Notes: generated from the letters alone by a model not told the origin. A DNA stretch of 64,000 nt from Plectosphaerella cucumerina (GCA_020746995.1 JAGPXD010000004.1:2852001-2916000); one strand, 5' to 3'; positions 45,809 to 58,113 are shown, counted from the stretch's first letter. A program made the numbers and translations.

Positions 45809-46598
45809 GTTTGCGTGAGGAGGTTTGTCGGGCGGGTTTTCCGACCGGTCACGGAGAAATCGTAGGGAGGGCGGGAGAGGATAAAGGAGGAAGGAGGACG
45901 ATTGTCGAAGAATAAACGACGGATTGGCAGCTCCCGGGGGCGATGGAGACCGGCGGAGGATGAGGTCGTCGCGGAAGGGGGTTGAGGGACGGAGCTGTAG
46001 AGGGAATTTCCGAAGGGCGGCGGGTTGCTCGACAGCTTTTTTTGCTTAGCTCTGGTAGGTAGGCGCGGTGTCCCCAACTTTTCGGTCGCTACAATGTCCG
46101 TCCGTTGAATTGGCTGGCCTGGCCACAGCGCTGTGTTGGGGAGAGGGATAATTGGGGGTCGGAAGCTAGGCCCGAGAAGGCTTAGTGTTATCGGGTGGCC
46201 GTGGGTTATGTAATGCGCCAAGACGACCGCCTCGCCCGTTTCCCCCCGAAGGTGCTGTTGAGTCGGTCGGGAATAGCAGGCCACCGGAAATACAGCCCGT
46301 GGCCAATGGAAGGGGTTAATCCACGAAGCGACGGTTGAAGTTCAGGGGACCAACGGGATGAGACAAGGAAAGTCAGGAACGGATTGGAACAAACAAGTAA
46401 AGATTTACGTGAAGTCTGGCCCATGCGAACATCTGCGCAGGGCCGTATTAAACTAATGCTATATAAATCCAGATCGCTGGTGCCGATATTTTGATCCCCT
46501 CCCTGGTCATCTAACACGTCTATGGCTCTTGGCCTTCATCTTCCGCGCACCCAGACGCCGGTTATTCCCCCACTTGTAAAATGCAGCACGCCTTCCGC
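45809..46598. other. PDB1 promoter and ERG6 3' region
   Basis: C/T-rich leader on the minus strand next to PDB1, then the 3' untranslated sequence of ERG6. Nothing else found. Confidence 0.45.
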
Positions 46599-47804
46599 TT
46601 ACTCGGGCTTCTTTCCGACCATGAGGTACATGGGGGTGAACAGGTGCAGCCGGCCGCCAGCGGTCAGAGCATCAGCGGCAACAGCCAGGCTGTCGGCGGT
46701 CTTCTTGGTGCCCGCGGGGGCGAGGCGGAGCCACTCCAGGGCACCGCAGAAGTGGTGAGCGGCCCAGCGACCCCAGTGGGTCATGCGCATGATGGTGAAG
46801 ACATCGCCGACGGTCTGGATGTACTTGACCTCGCCAGAGACGGGCCAGTACCAGGGCATGGGGTCGTCGCGCTCCGCAAGATCCTCCTCCATGAGCATCT
46901 TGAAGCCGGCGGCCTTCATGGCGGCCTGAGCGTCGGAGATCTTGCACATGTTGGAGATACCGTCACCGACCTCGATTCCGAGGCGGATCTCCCTGTGCTC
47001 CAGGTTGTCGTTGTCGTAGTTCTCGGTCATGAGCCACTCGTAGACACCGAAGACACCGCCGGGCTTCAGGACACGGTAGATCTCGCTGTAGATGCCCTCA
47101 AGGGTGGGGGCGTGAACGGTGGCCTCAATGGCGTAGACGGCGTCGAAGGTGTTGTCGGCGAAGCTCATCTGCATGAAGTCGCCCTTGACAAAGTCCAGCT
47201 GGTGGGCCAGACCCTCCTTCTTGGCGTAGTGGGTGGCACGGTCGATCTGGTAGTCGTTGTTGTTCAGGCCGGTGATGTGAGCGCCGGTGAACTTGGCGAT
47301 CTCACGGGCAGGGCCACCGACACCGCAACCGACATCGAGAACCTTCATGCCCTCTTGGATGTTGATGCAGTGGGCGAGGTAGTGCTCGTGGCGGGCAATG
47401 GCCTGGTAGAAGGGCTCGCCGTGGGAGAAGCGGCAGAAGTGGAAAGACTGGCCCCAGCCGTACTCGTACAGGTCGGTGGCGAGGTTGTAGTACTGCCTGG
47501 TCAGGGTAGCGTACTCGGCTTGACGAGCCTATGGAGATTCTCCGTCAGTCTTTGGCGGTGTAGGGACGCGGGGGCGGGGAGAACATACGGCGCGCTGCTC
47601 AGGAGTCTCGTCCTTGGCAGACTGACCGTCAAAGTGCTTGAAGTACTCGTCGACGGCGGCCTGCTTCGCATCGTGGCCCTTGGAGAACATGGCGGCCATG
47701 CCACCGCGGGCCTGGGCCGACTTCCCGTGGAGGGCCTTGTTGAACTCGGCATCACGAGCCTTGTCCTCGCGCTCCAGCTTGGAAGTGGTTGAAGAGGCGA
47801 CCAT
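46599..47804 (-). CDS. ERG6: Sterol 24-C-methyltransferase Erg6
   Basis: Exons 47804-47589 and 47528-46599 give 381 residues, the family size. The YEYGWGQSFHFCRF sterol-binding signature, the SAM-binding motif VLDVGCGVGGPAREI (about 134-148), the GLNNNDYQ segment and the C-terminal HFCGALEWLRLAPAGT all match Erg6. It transfers a methyl group from S-adenosylmethionine to C24 of zymosterol or lanosterol-type intermediates in ergosterol synthesis, on the endoplasmic reticulum or lipid droplets. The intron is 60 bp with GTATGT and a CTGAC branch. A 400-codon antisense frame opposite it is a codon-bias artefact. Confidence 0.97.
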
Positions 47805-48817
47805 GTTGGCGACTGTTGAAGTTCAAGTTGAATTGAGAACTGGTTTGTTGTGTTTGGGGAAGGAAAGAACGGCTGGATCAAGATCAAGGAGGGACGCGAT
47901 AGTCTAACGGGCGGTGATCCAGGGGCGAGCCTAGATTTTATTAGGTACTTTGCAAAGGCGGCGCTGCCAAATTAACCCAGGGACGCGGCGTCAGGGACGA
48001 CAGCCAGGAACCCCACCAAAACTTCAGATGTTCCTCTCGGCTTGTGTCACGGGCGCGTTTGATTGGCCAATCTCTGCGAGCTTGACCGTGAGCGGAAAGC
48101 GGTGTAATGCGACCTTGGCGACGCGGAAAAGGGGCCTCATATTTGGCTGAGGCGCAAAGCGAATACGAATTCGATATCGAGGTTCGGGTTTCCCACGGCA
48201 CCCGCATGTGACAGTCGGGAGGGACACGGGATGATATGACACTCGGGCATGTTGCAGGGCTCTCTCTTACCGCCATCGCAAGAACGTCCGCATCGATTTG
48301 TCCCTAAATCGCTGATTGTTCCTCGGGTCGACTCGTGACTTGCTGCCGCAGGCATTGAATGAAGACAGAGGCTGGGTTATGCATTTCAAGGCGCAATTAG
48401 CCGATGATGTGGAGAGCGCTGCATGGCTGGTTGCTTCGTCCAGCCACCTGAACAAATTTTGGCGTCTATGTAGGGCAGTTTGTTCTTCAGACAAGTCGGT
48501 TCCTAAGTAAGACTGCAGATGATGTGCATCTCACATTCCAAGGATTGGAGAGCCTCACCTGCTGGGTCCTGCAGTGAGGCGATCTTGATCGATCTTCCCG
48601 CGCCACCCGCTGACTAACGGACTGCTTAGTAATGACTAGCGTGACTTGGGGAAGTCGCGACTCTCGAGCGATAAGATAGAGTCCAGCCTCAGTTTTCTGC
48701 GCCGCATCAACAGCTTCCACAAGCAACTCCACCTGCTTGCCGGCATCACGCACCACGCCACACGGCAAGACAGCAGCTCACGACATCTCCAACCAAAGTC
48801 GCATCGCACAGGCGACG
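47805..48817. other. Divergent promoter region of ERG6 and SLT11
   Basis: About 1 kb between the two start codons. No frame of note. Sterol-response or other sites could be present but none is clear enough to call. Confidence 0.45.
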
Positions 48818-50019
48818 ATGCCTCCTCAGATCAAGCAAGACCTGAACCGGTCGGGTTGGGAAACGACCGATTTCCCCTCCGTCTGCGAAACATGTCTCCC
48901 CGACAACCCATACGTCAAGATGCTCAAGGAGGATCACGGTGCTGAATGCAAATTGGTATGTGGAACTCACCTACCGTTGACACGACCCGATGCTAATGCG
49001 CCAGCCTCTAGTGCACCCGCCCCTTCACCGTCTTCAGTTGGAGCGCCGACCGCGCCCACGGCCGAAAGAAGCGAACCAACATCTGCCTGACGTGCGCGCG
49101 CCTGAAGAACTGCTGCCAGTCATGCATGCTCGATCTGTCATTTGGCCTGCCAATCGTCGTTCGCGATGCGGCGCTCAAGATGGTCGCGCCGGGCCCGACC
49201 TCCGACATCAACCGAGAATACTTTGCGCAGAACAACGAGCGCGCCATCGAAGAGGGCCGCGCCGGTATTGAGGAGTACGAAAAGACGGATGACAAGGCGA
49301 GAGAGCTGCTGCGCCGTCTCGCTACGAGCAAGCCATACTTCAGAAAGGGCAGGACAATCGAGGACGGCGATGAGCAGGCTGGCGGCGCAGGAGGCAGCAG
49401 CCAGGGCGGAAACCCAGCCGTGGGTGCTGGTGTTGGAGGCGCCGGTCCGATCAGGACGCGAGACTCCAGGGCTGCGGCTGCGGTTGGTGCTCGCCCCGGC
49501 AGGTCGAAGCAGGCTTTTCCCAGCGCGGCGCAACTGCCGCCAGGACCCCAGGACTGGCAGCCGCCGCAGGACCAGAACATCATGTCGCTCTTCGTCACCG
49601 GCGTGGAGGACGACCTGCCCGAGTTCAAGATCCGGGACTTCTTCAAGGAGCACGGCAAGATCAAGAGCTTGGTGTGCTCGCACATGTCACACTGCGCCTT
49701 CATCAACTACGAGACGAGAGCGGCCGCCGAAAAGGCCGCCGACGCCTGCAAGGGTCGTGCGGTCATCGCTGGTTGCCCACTGCGGGTGCGGTGGGGAATG
49801 CCCAAGCCGATCGGCACCATGAACAAGGAGGAGCGTGGCCAGATGCTTGTCGACGGACGCCGGACGGTACCTGGTGGAAGGAGCGGTGGCCAGAGAGGAG
49901 GCCAGAAGCAGCTCACCAGTGGACAGGGCGAAGAAGAGGCCGCCGCGCCCGCTGCAGCTGTCGCACCACCTCCGGGAGCCGACGACGGACCGAAGTACGC
50001 CAGTCTCGCAGGAGAGTAG
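48818..50019 (+). CDS. SLT11: Pre-mRNA-splicing factor Slt11/Ecm2 (RBM22-like)
   Basis: Exons 48818-48955 and 49012-50019 encode 381 residues. The N-terminal zinc-finger region has C23-xx-C26, then CTRPFTVFSW, CLTC and CCQSC across the intron, as in Slt11/Ecm2 and human RBM22. An RRM follows at about residues 238-308 (SLFVTGVEDDLPEFKIRDFFKEHGKIKSL, CAFINYETR, LRVRWG). The C-terminus is Gly/Gln/Ala-rich. The protein contacts U6 snRNA and the intron in the NineTeen-associated part of the active spliceosome. The 56-bp intron separates the first zinc-finger cysteines from the rest and is necessary for the fold. The gene is convergent with MZM1, stops 179 bp apart. Confidence 0.95.
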
Positions 50020-50198
50020 CGCCACCGTCGCTTGTATCAAGACTATTTCAAAGCATGTCGGAGTCACGGAGTTTAGCGTATGGCGGCACGGGGAAGGTCA
50101 TTTGCAAAAAGCACAGGATCGGTATAGAGGGAGAGTCGTGTTACAGGGTATCATGAGTGTTATACAAGCTCGAGGCAGTCCACGCCTAAGAGTCCTCT

Positions 50199-50651
50199 TT
50201 ACTTCTTCCCACTGCCTCCGCAGCAGCCGCCACCGCCGAGAGTGCCCTTGCCAGCCGTCTTGATCGACTCGTTATCTCCGCGCTCGGTGTGCTCGTGTAT
50301 CCGCAGGACTGTGGCATGTTGTTAGACGTGGGTAAAGCGGCGCATCAAGCCAGGGCAGACTCACCATATTTGTCATCCTCCTGCCGGGTGCCCTGCACCA
50401 CGTTCTCCCTCAGAAACTTGGCGACCTCGAAGGCATGGTCGATAGCCGGCTGAGTGTTCGGGTCGGTCGGCGCAAGGGCAGCGTTGGCCTGGAAGCTCTG
50501 GCGGATCTGCTGCTTCGCGGCGAGCAGGGTGCGCACATCGCCTGTGGTGCCAATGTTAGCTAGCTAAGGGGGGTAGATGAGATGGGGCAGGCGTACCTTC
50601 GAAGGCGATGGCGGCAGAGCGCAGGAGGCTTCTGTACGCAGCGAGGGCCAT
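50199..50651 (-). CDS. MZM1: LYR-motif mitochondrial protein Mzm1
   Basis: Exons 50651-50597, 50541-50365 and 50308-50199 give 113 residues. It starts MALAAYRSLLRSAAIAFEGD, the LYR/Complex1-type helix, and has AIDHAFEVAKFLRENVVQGTRQEDDKY and LRIHEHTERGDNESIK, conserved in Mzm1. This small matrix protein chaperones the Rieske iron-sulfur protein for complex III assembly and affects mitochondrial zinc. The C-terminus ends in GGGGCCGGSGKK, a Gly/Cys tail that could bind metal. Two introns of 55 and 56 bp show GTACGC and GTGAGT donors. The gene is divergent from ZUO1 with 452 bp between starts. Confidence 0.9.
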
Positions 50652-51103
50652 CTTGAATATGCGAGGGGTGGTGTATCTGGAGGAGGATGTTCCCGCCCGG
50701 CCGAGGTCTCCAGAACTTTTCCATGTCTCCCCTGATATCGACACACCCGCTTAGTCATGCACCACTGCCAAACGTCTCCGTCGTTTGAGGATGTACCTAG
50801 CCAGCCATGGTCTAGAAGAGAGCAAAGGCACCTTCAAGAGAGCAGATATGAAAGAGTAATAGATAGGTACTCAGACAGTATTCCTCTGATCTGAGAGCTT
50901 TTTGAGACACGGCTTTGTCCTGTAAAGGGCACTGAATGAAGACTCCTATGTTGGGGGTTCACATAGCGCCTGGTTGGCAGGGTTGGCTGAGGACCCCACC
51001 TCCGGCCTCTCCACTGAAATTTTGAGCAAAACTTGAGTCCCAGCTCGTTCGCAGCCTCTGTTCTCCGCTTCGACACTGCAGACCGCAACCGCCATATCTC
51101 GCA
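50652..51103. other. Divergent promoter of MZM1 and ZUO1
   Basis: Short intergenic region presumably serving both genes; no motif stands out enough to call. Confidence 0.45.
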
Positions 51104-52494
51104 ATGGCTTCCGCAACGTTTGTGCCGCAGGCGCTCCCCATCCTGGCCGAGGGCTGGACGGCCGAGAAGGACTTCAAGTCCATCGGCCAGCTCTCCGCCG
51201 CCACCCAGCGCACCATCGAGCCTGTTGGCCCTCACTTCCTGGCCCACGCCCGCCGTGCCCGCCACAAGCGCACCTTCTCCGAGGACGACCGTATCCAGGC
51301 TCAGGAGGCCGCGAAGAAGGTCGAGAACGAGGATGAGGGCGAGATCAGCGAGCCCGAGGACCCCATGGACCTGGCCCGCGACGCCAAGGACTGGAAGGTA
51401 AGGAGGAACAACCCCGCCTTCGCCCTCGGCAAACGCTGACCCCTCCGCCACAGAACCAGGACCACTACCAGGTGCTGGGTATCTCCAAGTACCGCTGGAA
51501 GGCCACCGAGGACCAGATCAAGCGCGCCCACCGCAAGAAGGTCCTCAAGCACCACCCCGACAAGAAGGCTGCCGCCGGTATCACCGACGATGACAGCTTC
51601 TTCAAGTGCATCCAGAAGGCTAACGAGGTCCTGATGGACCCCATCAAGCGCCGCCAGTTCGACTCCGTCGACGAGCGCGCCGATGTTGAGCCCCCCACCA
51701 AGAAGCAGATCGCCAAGGGCAACTACTACAAGCTCTGGAGCAACGTCTTCAAGTCCGAGGGCCGCTTCTCCAAGAACCACCCCGTGCCCCCCTTCGGCGG
51801 CGAGAACGCCACCAAGGAGGAGGTCGAGACCTTCTACAACTTCTGGTACAACTTTGACAGCTGGCGTACCTTTGAGTACCTCGACGAGGACGTGCCCGAC
51901 GACAACGAGAACCGCGACCAGAAGCGCCACGTGGAGCGCAAGAACGCCAACGCCCGCAAGAAGAAGAAGGCCGAGGACAACGCCCGCCTCCGCAAGCTTC
52001 TAGACGACGCCTCGGCCAGCGACGAGCGCATCAAGCGCTTCCGCCAGGAGGCCAACGCCGCCAAGAACAAGAAGAAGGCCGACAAGGAGGCTGCCGAGAA
52101 GGCCGCCGCCGAGGAGGCTGCTGCCAAGAAGGCTGCCGAGGCCAAGGCTGCTCAGGAGGCCGAGGCCGCCGAGAAGGCCGGTCGCGACAACGCGAAGAAG
52201 GCCAAGGAGGCCGCCAAGAACGCCGTCAAGAAGAACAAGCGTATCCTCAAGAGCTCCGTCAAGGACGCCAACTACTTCGCTGCCGGCGAGCCTTCCGCCG
52301 CCGACATCGACCAGGTCCTCAACGACGTCGACGCCGTCCAGGCCAAGATCGACGCCGATGAGATCGCCGCCCTTGCTGGCAAGCTCAACGGCCTCACCGT
52401 CGCTGGTGAGATCAAGGCTGTCTGGAGCGGCGAGGTCGAGCGCCTTGTCGCTGCTGGCAAGCTGCAGGCCGGCGATGCCAAGTCTCTTGCCTAA
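51104..52494 (+). CDS. ZUO1: Zuotin, ribosome-associated J-domain chaperone
   Basis: Exons 51104-51397 and 51454-52494 encode 444 residues. The J domain begins just after the intron (DHYQVLGISKYRW) with the H-P-D triad at about 132-134 (HHPDKK). The zuotin homology region (FSKNHPVPPFGGENATKEEVETFYNFWYNFDSWR) follows, then a long Ala/Lys/Glu-rich charged helix that contacts rRNA and a C-terminal bundle. Zuo1 with Ssz1 forms RAC, which stimulates Ssb on nascent chains. Codon use is strongly biased to C-ending codons, as in highly expressed genes. Retaining the 56-bp intron would truncate the protein at 111 residues. Confidence 0.96.
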
Positions 52495-53654
52495 GCTTTT
52501 CGCGAGCAACGGAGTTGATAGATTTTGGTGCAAGCGTGTGTCGAGGAGGTGCAGATAGACGTGAAGATGAATACATGACGACAGACCCCCCAGGGGTTCT
52601 GTTTGGTTTCCGTCCTGGCCCGGTTTTTGCCCCCTCAACCTGTCTCGAGATCCAGTCTGTGTGACATGCAGCCCGCCGAGCGGTGTAGGGGAGCGATGAT
52701 GTCTTCTGGGATGTGGGCCCTGATTCAGAGTCCTATTGCTATAAAGATCAGGGTTTCTGATGTCGATGATGGTCAAGTATCATGTGCATATCCATCTTTC
52801 GAGAAGTAGCCTGGCAAAAAAGGGTCATGCATTTTGCTGGCCAGCAGTTTGACCACGTCAGGACAGGGCGAGATTGCCTGAGATGCTGTCCGACATGCCT
52901 TTGTGACGTTGAACAAAAAGGGGGCGCGGGAGGCGGGTAACATTAGGTTGCTGGCATTCGTGGACTGTGAGCCATGGCAGGTATACTAAGTGGTAGGCCT
53001 GCATTTCAGGTGCAGACTGCCGTGGTCCGTCTTGATGATGCTTGTTTCGCCTGAGGGTTTGCCGCAGCTGAACTGACGACCTCTTCCACGAACATACGCA
53101 AACCTGGAGTCCACGATCACGGCTTCCATCCTATGATCCCTTCCGGTTCAAGTTGAGCAAGCATCACATCTCAGCGTACAGGAACTGAACGGCTGGGTCC
53201 GCATTTCATTTTTTGCGCCTTCCCGATCTTCCAGGCCGCCGGTTTGGGCGGAACTGCAGGAGGCAGCTGCTATCTTCGAGATTTGACATCACCAAGGGTA
53301 ACGCCTTCCTCCCAAGTACCTGCTTCGGAATTCACTCCATTACTGCCTCTGCTCAACCTACCTCCTCGATACCTGGGGGCAACATCAAACTCTTCCCAAC
53401 TCTCCCACCGAGTTCCCCTGCCACACCACAGTACGTTTCCATACATCATTCGTTTCTAGTGATCACTCGACATCACGTTTCCCTGTTCCGACTGACTCAC
53501 AATGACTTCAGATCCGGAGTGTGACGTCCTGGTGATCAAACCTCCGTTCACTTCCTACGTATCACCACCTTCGTTTCTTCGTTTGCATCAAATCGCAGAC
53601 CAAGACCACAACTTCCCACCATCTTTACAACAGCACATACTTTCCATAGCCGCC
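52495..53654. other. Spacer between ZUO1 and the membrane-protein gene
   Basis: ZUO1 3' untranslated region, then the promoter and leader of the following gene. No convincing coding sequence. Confidence 0.45.
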
Positions 53655-54510
53655 ATGGATAACAAGACAGATGAGAAGCAGCAGGAGTCACCACAGCACG
53701 AAGATCCTCAACAGGACCTGGCGGACGTCCCGATTCATCACCAGACTCGTGACAGCGGCACCAATTGGGCTGAATTCGACGTCAACGCCGCACCACAGGT
53801 CGCTGTCTACGATGCCCCCGAGAGCATGGCACCCCCCGGCGTGGATGTCGAGGCGGATCAGCATCGCCGCAGCAGCTCTGACGAGAAACCTACCACCGTC
53901 GTGACTATACCATGGTACAAGAAGGCCTGGGTGATCGCTCTCCCCATCGTCTTGGTGAGCATCATAGCGATTGTCATCCCCGTTGCAATCACCCAGTCTA
54001 GCAACCGCGTGGCCGATGATGGCGGTAATGATCCGGCTATTCCTTCGGTGACATCGTCGGATGTCAGCAGCGTCTCTCTCTCCTCGACACTTACGACGCG
54101 GCGCCCAGCCTCGACTTCCACCGTTGTGAGTACACATACGCCTAAAAGTCGCGAGCAAGATGCTGACCCAACCCTACCTTCAGACCCCAGAGTGCAACTC
54201 CTCGCAGTTTGTCAGAGGCGTCAACTGGATCGGCTCCTCCATACCCAATTGGTCCTTCAAGCTCGACCTGGCAGACGACGCCGTAGACTGCTGCGAGCAG
54301 TGCTACCAAGACCAGGCCTGCAACGGCTGGATGTACATGGCTGACGACGCGAGCACGGTGCCTCCCTGCAACCGCATCCTGGGACACACAGGACCCAATC
54401 CAAGCGACGACTGCCCCAATGGAAAGCCCGACATAGTGTTTGCGAAGGGCTCCAATTCCCTGGACAATTTTGGCGGCGGCGGTCCATGCGGAGGACGTGT
54501 TCGGTCGTGA
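53655..54510 (+). CDS. Single-pass membrane protein with Cys-rich (apple/PAN-like) ectodomain
   Basis: Exons 53655-54125 and 54184-54510 give 265 residues. The N-terminal 95 residues are acidic, disordered and lack a signal peptide. One hydrophobic helix (VIALPIVLVSIIAIVIPVAI) starts near residue 95. It is followed by a Ser/Thr-rich stalk, then a compact domain with about eight Cys residues (ECNSSQFVRGVNW, DCCEQCYQDQACNGWMY, PPCNRILG, DDCPNGKPDIV, GGGPCGG). The pattern resembles apple/PAN-type carbohydrate- or protein-binding modules. A surface or vacuolar-lumen role is inferred from topology. The 58-bp intron has GTGAGT and GCTGAC signals and ends the stalk exactly. The ATG follows GCCGCC. 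Confidence 0.78.
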
Positions 54511-54987
54511 GCAAGCGGTCCAGCTGTTCCTGATGGACCCGGCCAACACTTGTTGGATCATGGCGGCTTCACTCTTTCCTCGGCCGGCTCGAGGCATAGC
54601 TTTTGGTTCTGAGGGATGGCAATGTGGCGGGAAAGCACAGTTATGGTCCCCTTTGGGGACAGTGACAGCGACGTTGGAGGGATGATGCGGCCATGATGGA
54701 ACGCTATGGCTAGATATGCATGAAGCAGGGAATAGCGAGTGCGTTGGGATTTGGCGATTGCGCCCTGTATAGCTAGAGGGGTTATACAATGTCAGCGTTT
54801 TGCATGATCAGAGAGGGTGGCATCGCAGGCTCGACGTGAACAGGGTCTCAAGTCAACAGAGGCTCATGCTTTCGTAGTCTACAGTGATGCAGCGCACCAA
54901 TATCTAGCCAGGGTATTCCATAGTTGTACATGTGGTCGTTCCAAATCATACAGGCGAGACCAAAGCGGTCAGCGCGTCGCCGCCAGG
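54511..54987. other. Convergent 3' region
   Basis: Spacer between stop codons of the membrane-protein gene and MCP1. No gene seen. Confidence 0.45.
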
Positions 54988-56019
54988 TCAAATATGCAGG
55001 GGCAGGGCGTCGTAAATGTTGTCATACACCTTGGCCACCCAGCCATCAGCGCGGCCGGCCGTGGCAACGACAATACCCCCTGCGGCCCACAGAGAGGTCA
55101 GGGCCAGGGCGGCAGCCTGTATGGACCACCACGCGCGCCTCCTGCTCCGCCGGGCCTTCTTATCGAGCACCTTGTTACCGGTACCTGACCAGCCCATTGC
55201 CGTCGGGGCGACACCAGCCCATTTCGCAGCGCCCCAGACCATATGGCCGCAGGCGGTTGTGATTAGAGCAGCGTAGGCCCCCCATGCGAGGATGCCGTGA
55301 CGGGCGAAGCCATGACTGACGTAGGCAAGGCCAACATTCGAGCTATCGCCCTCGACCCAGAGTGGCAGCAGTCTGTTCACGGCGACGTGTGCTGTGACAG
55401 AAGCGGCGAGGGCGTAGCCGGAGGCGGAGATCCAGCTCAAGGCAGGCCAGGGACGCAAGGCGGGGCCCTTTTCGCCGCTGCCGTAGCGGCGGATGTTCTG
55501 GGAGCGGCGGACGAGGCGCAGGGCGAGACCCGAGGCGACGTGGGCGGCGATGGGGAGAAAGACGAGGAGGGGTTCGGAGAGGGTTGTCTGGTAGAGTTCG
55601 CGGGCTTGGAGGAGGTATGTCTCTGAAGCGGGGACCGAGGCTGTGAGGAGCGGGATGAGGCCGGTGTTGACAAAGTGGATTGATGTGAATACGGGAATCA
55701 TATAGGAGGAGTACCGCTGGATGCGGGTGACTGGTGGATGAAGTGTTAGCGGAGGATGACGAGGGAGAGGGGGAAAGAGTGTACGGTAGTAAATTGCGCC
55801 GTGGCCGCCGTGATGGCTACCGCTGAGGCCCATGGAGGATGTTGTCGAGCCGGCGAGGGGGGAGGGTGTCTTCAGAGACGGGTCCGAGGCGGATTGCCAT
55901 GCGGCATCGTCTTCGTCGTAGGGGGACTCGATGGGGGCTGGGTCGAGCTGGGCGAGGGAGGCGAGGGTTTCCTGAGAGGCGCGCTCGTCCAGGTGCGGGC
56001 GCGGCTGTGAGGACGCCAT
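54988..56019 (-). CDS. MCP1: Mcp1-like mitochondrial outer-membrane protein
   Basis: Exons 56019-55785 and 55730-54988 give 325 residues. After a disordered Ser/Pro/Asp-rich start, five hydrophobic helices follow: SYMIPVFTSIHFVNTGLIPL, LVFLPIAAHVASGLALRL, a SWISASGYALAASVTAHV helix, WGAYAALITTACGHMVWG, and a C-terminal AALALTSLWAAGGIVVA. Conserved His residues (IHFVNTG, AHVASG, TAHV, SHGF) fit the Mcp1 transmembrane domain, related to haem-binding cytochrome b-type helices. In yeast Mcp1 works with Vps13 in lipid supply to mitochondria. The 54-bp intron is in frame and stop-free but has a GTACAC donor and a GCTAAC branch. An upstream ATG at 56133 is less likely. Confidence 0.82.
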   Translation of the reverse strand: MASSQPRPHLDERASQETLASLAQLDPAPIESPYDEDDAAWQSASDPSLKTPSPLAGSTTSSMGLSGSHHGGHGAIYYRTLFPPLPRHPPLTLHPPVTRIQRYSSYMIPVFTSIHFVNTGLIPLLTASVPASETYLLQARELYQTTLSEPLLVFLPIAAHVASGLALRLVRRSQNIRRYGSGEKGPALRPWPALSWISASGYALAASVTAHVAVNRLLPLWVEGDSSNVGLAYVSHGFARHGILAWGAYAALITTACGHMVWGAAKWAGVAPTAMGWSGTGNKVLDKKARRSRRRAWWSIQAAALALTSLWAAGGIVVATAGRADGWVAKVYDNIYDALPLHI

Positions 56020-58113
56020 GGCGGATTGGATTGAGGGCGAGGGGCGGTCTGGAGGTGAGGTGGGAATTTGTCTGGGGAAAGCTTGGGATGGGAGATGTCG
56101 AAAGTTCCATGATGACAATCCTGCGCGCGTCATAGGCTGGAGGTGCGAGTCGGGTCCGGTGGATTGGGCCGCCCCGGATTTCTGCGGCGGAGCGGTGGGG
56201 GCGGACGTTACAGGGCCCGCTGCCCCTTTGCAGCGGGCATCGAGTGCTGGCAGTGGAAGCTTGGCCTGTAATCTTGGCGGGATAAAATCTCATACCTAAT
56301 TATTACAACTTCTGGCCGTATTTATTCTGACAATGATACTTCAGCTTCTCTAAGCGTGTGACATTGACCGGATAAGTACTCTAGACTCGGAGGGAGGGCA
56401 TCATCAGCTGCCTAGAGCCGATACAACCCCTTGGCTCAGAACATCATCAAAACACTGATTTGGCCTTGGAAAATTACCAAAAGTTGCCGCATGCATCTCG
56501 ATCTCTGTTGGGAACTAGTCATCTTTTGATCCATTCCCCGAGATGTCTCTGCTTGAAAGCCTATCTATTCCCCATCTCGGTACAGCTCACGGAGTACAGA
56601 AGCCATATTCTCATCGAGAGAGTACCTGAACCTCCCGGCCTGTAGATGCAGTAGAAGGAGCCGCTGTAGCGATTCTAATTGAATCGAAGACTCCTGTAGC
56701 GTTGATGCTCCAAGCTCAGTCCAGATTCGCTGGATATCGAGCCCATAGCCATGACGTTCCTGATCTTGAGTAAAGGAGACATCGACCAAGGGACAGATCA
56801 GGGGTAAAGGACTCGGAGCACACGCTTCTCGCAGCGACCAATCCCAGGCTGTAGTTGGGTCATGCCACCTCAACTCTTATACATAGCCTCCATATCATGA
56901 TTGACCGACGACACGAAGCTACTGCTGGCCACTCCGAGTCCAGGTCTTCACTGACCGCCCCACGGACAAGGACAGGCAAGGCCACCCTCTCGCTGTAATA
57001 TTTCCAAGTTCGGAAGGTGGGGTGTCCAGGTACCGGTAGGGGTTGACTGGTGCGGCCGTGAACTCGGGAGATGCCGTGTTCCCAGGCTTGAGAACCCTTC
57101 CCCCTGTTCTTGAGCGCTGAGAGTGCCTGGGGGCCGCTGGAACCTTGACCCCGGGCACGCCAACAATGCCCGCAACCCGCGAGACGCGAGGCGCGACTTG
57201 AACACGGCGGATATGGCGCATGTATCGGGAGCCTTGAATGGCATCTAGACGCAAAGTACCGAGAGCAATGCTCCGAATTCAGGCTTCGAGTCAATGTCTT
57301 CCGCGAGTCAGCCACTGCCAGGTCTGGCTTCTGCCGATACACCGCGAGCTGTGAAGCGAACAAAACCGTGACTCGAGCACCTGGGCAGGGATCTTCAGGG
57401 CACACCCCGGAGCTCCGGCGCATCTCTACAGGCCGTGGGTCCGATCGAATCGCCGCGATTCCTCCCATATTGCGCTGAACTTGCACTGCACTGGCCTACT
57501 GTACACTGCAATCTGAAGCGGCGGTGTTTGTGTCTGCCTGGAGATGATGAATGGTGCCAAAAGTTCCATGTCTGAGGAACGCGTCAGCGCCGCCAGGTCG
57601 CGTTAAGAAAAGCCGTGGCCCCAGGGGTGATGAAGAGGCCGCCTTGGCAGATCTGTCCTGTCTTTGATTGAACTCAGGCTCGTGTTAACACCTAGCATCG
57701 CAACCGCTGAAACCGCCAGCTCTTCCAGTCGACAGCCTTGTTGAAACCCAATCGCAACTCGACGATCAACACCATCCCAACTATCCCGGGGTTGAAACAA
57801 ACTTCAGCTTCTCGAATCAACAACTACTAGGCCGGACGTGGTTGCTGCCGCCAGTTCGGCTTACAGCGGTAGGCCCCCATTGAATTATCGAGTCGGGGAC
57901 TTTGGACTGACCATTGAAGACTCGGAAGTACCGCCGGTCGTCGACTCACTCCGACTCGGCACATCTCACGCACTCAAGCCGACGACGATCTCAACAACGA
58001 CGAAAACCTCACCGGTGGCGCCTACCGATACTGAACCCACTTACTCACGTCCAGCTGCCGTCTCCTGTCTCGGGTGTGAATCCCGAAGCCCTGCTTTGCT
58101 TGACACCAGCGCC
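56020..58113. other. 2.1-kb gene-poor region
   Basis: Promoter of MCP1 on the left and of the zinc-cluster gene on the right. A 100-codon open frame on the minus strand at 56565-56873 (contains RWHDPTTAWDW and SLQRLLLLHLQAGRFRYSLDEN) looks protein-like but has no suitable ATG, so it may be a gene remnant. No other coding signal. Confidence 0.4.

Noticed and set aside
46581..47792. 403-codon frame antisense to ERG6
   Set aside because: Composition is Gly/Val/Leu-rich as expected of a reverse-complement shadow; ERG6 is unambiguous.
56565..56873. Protein-like 102-codon frame on the minus strand
   Set aside because: No ATG at its start, no splice join found and no family recognised; noted only as a possible remnant.
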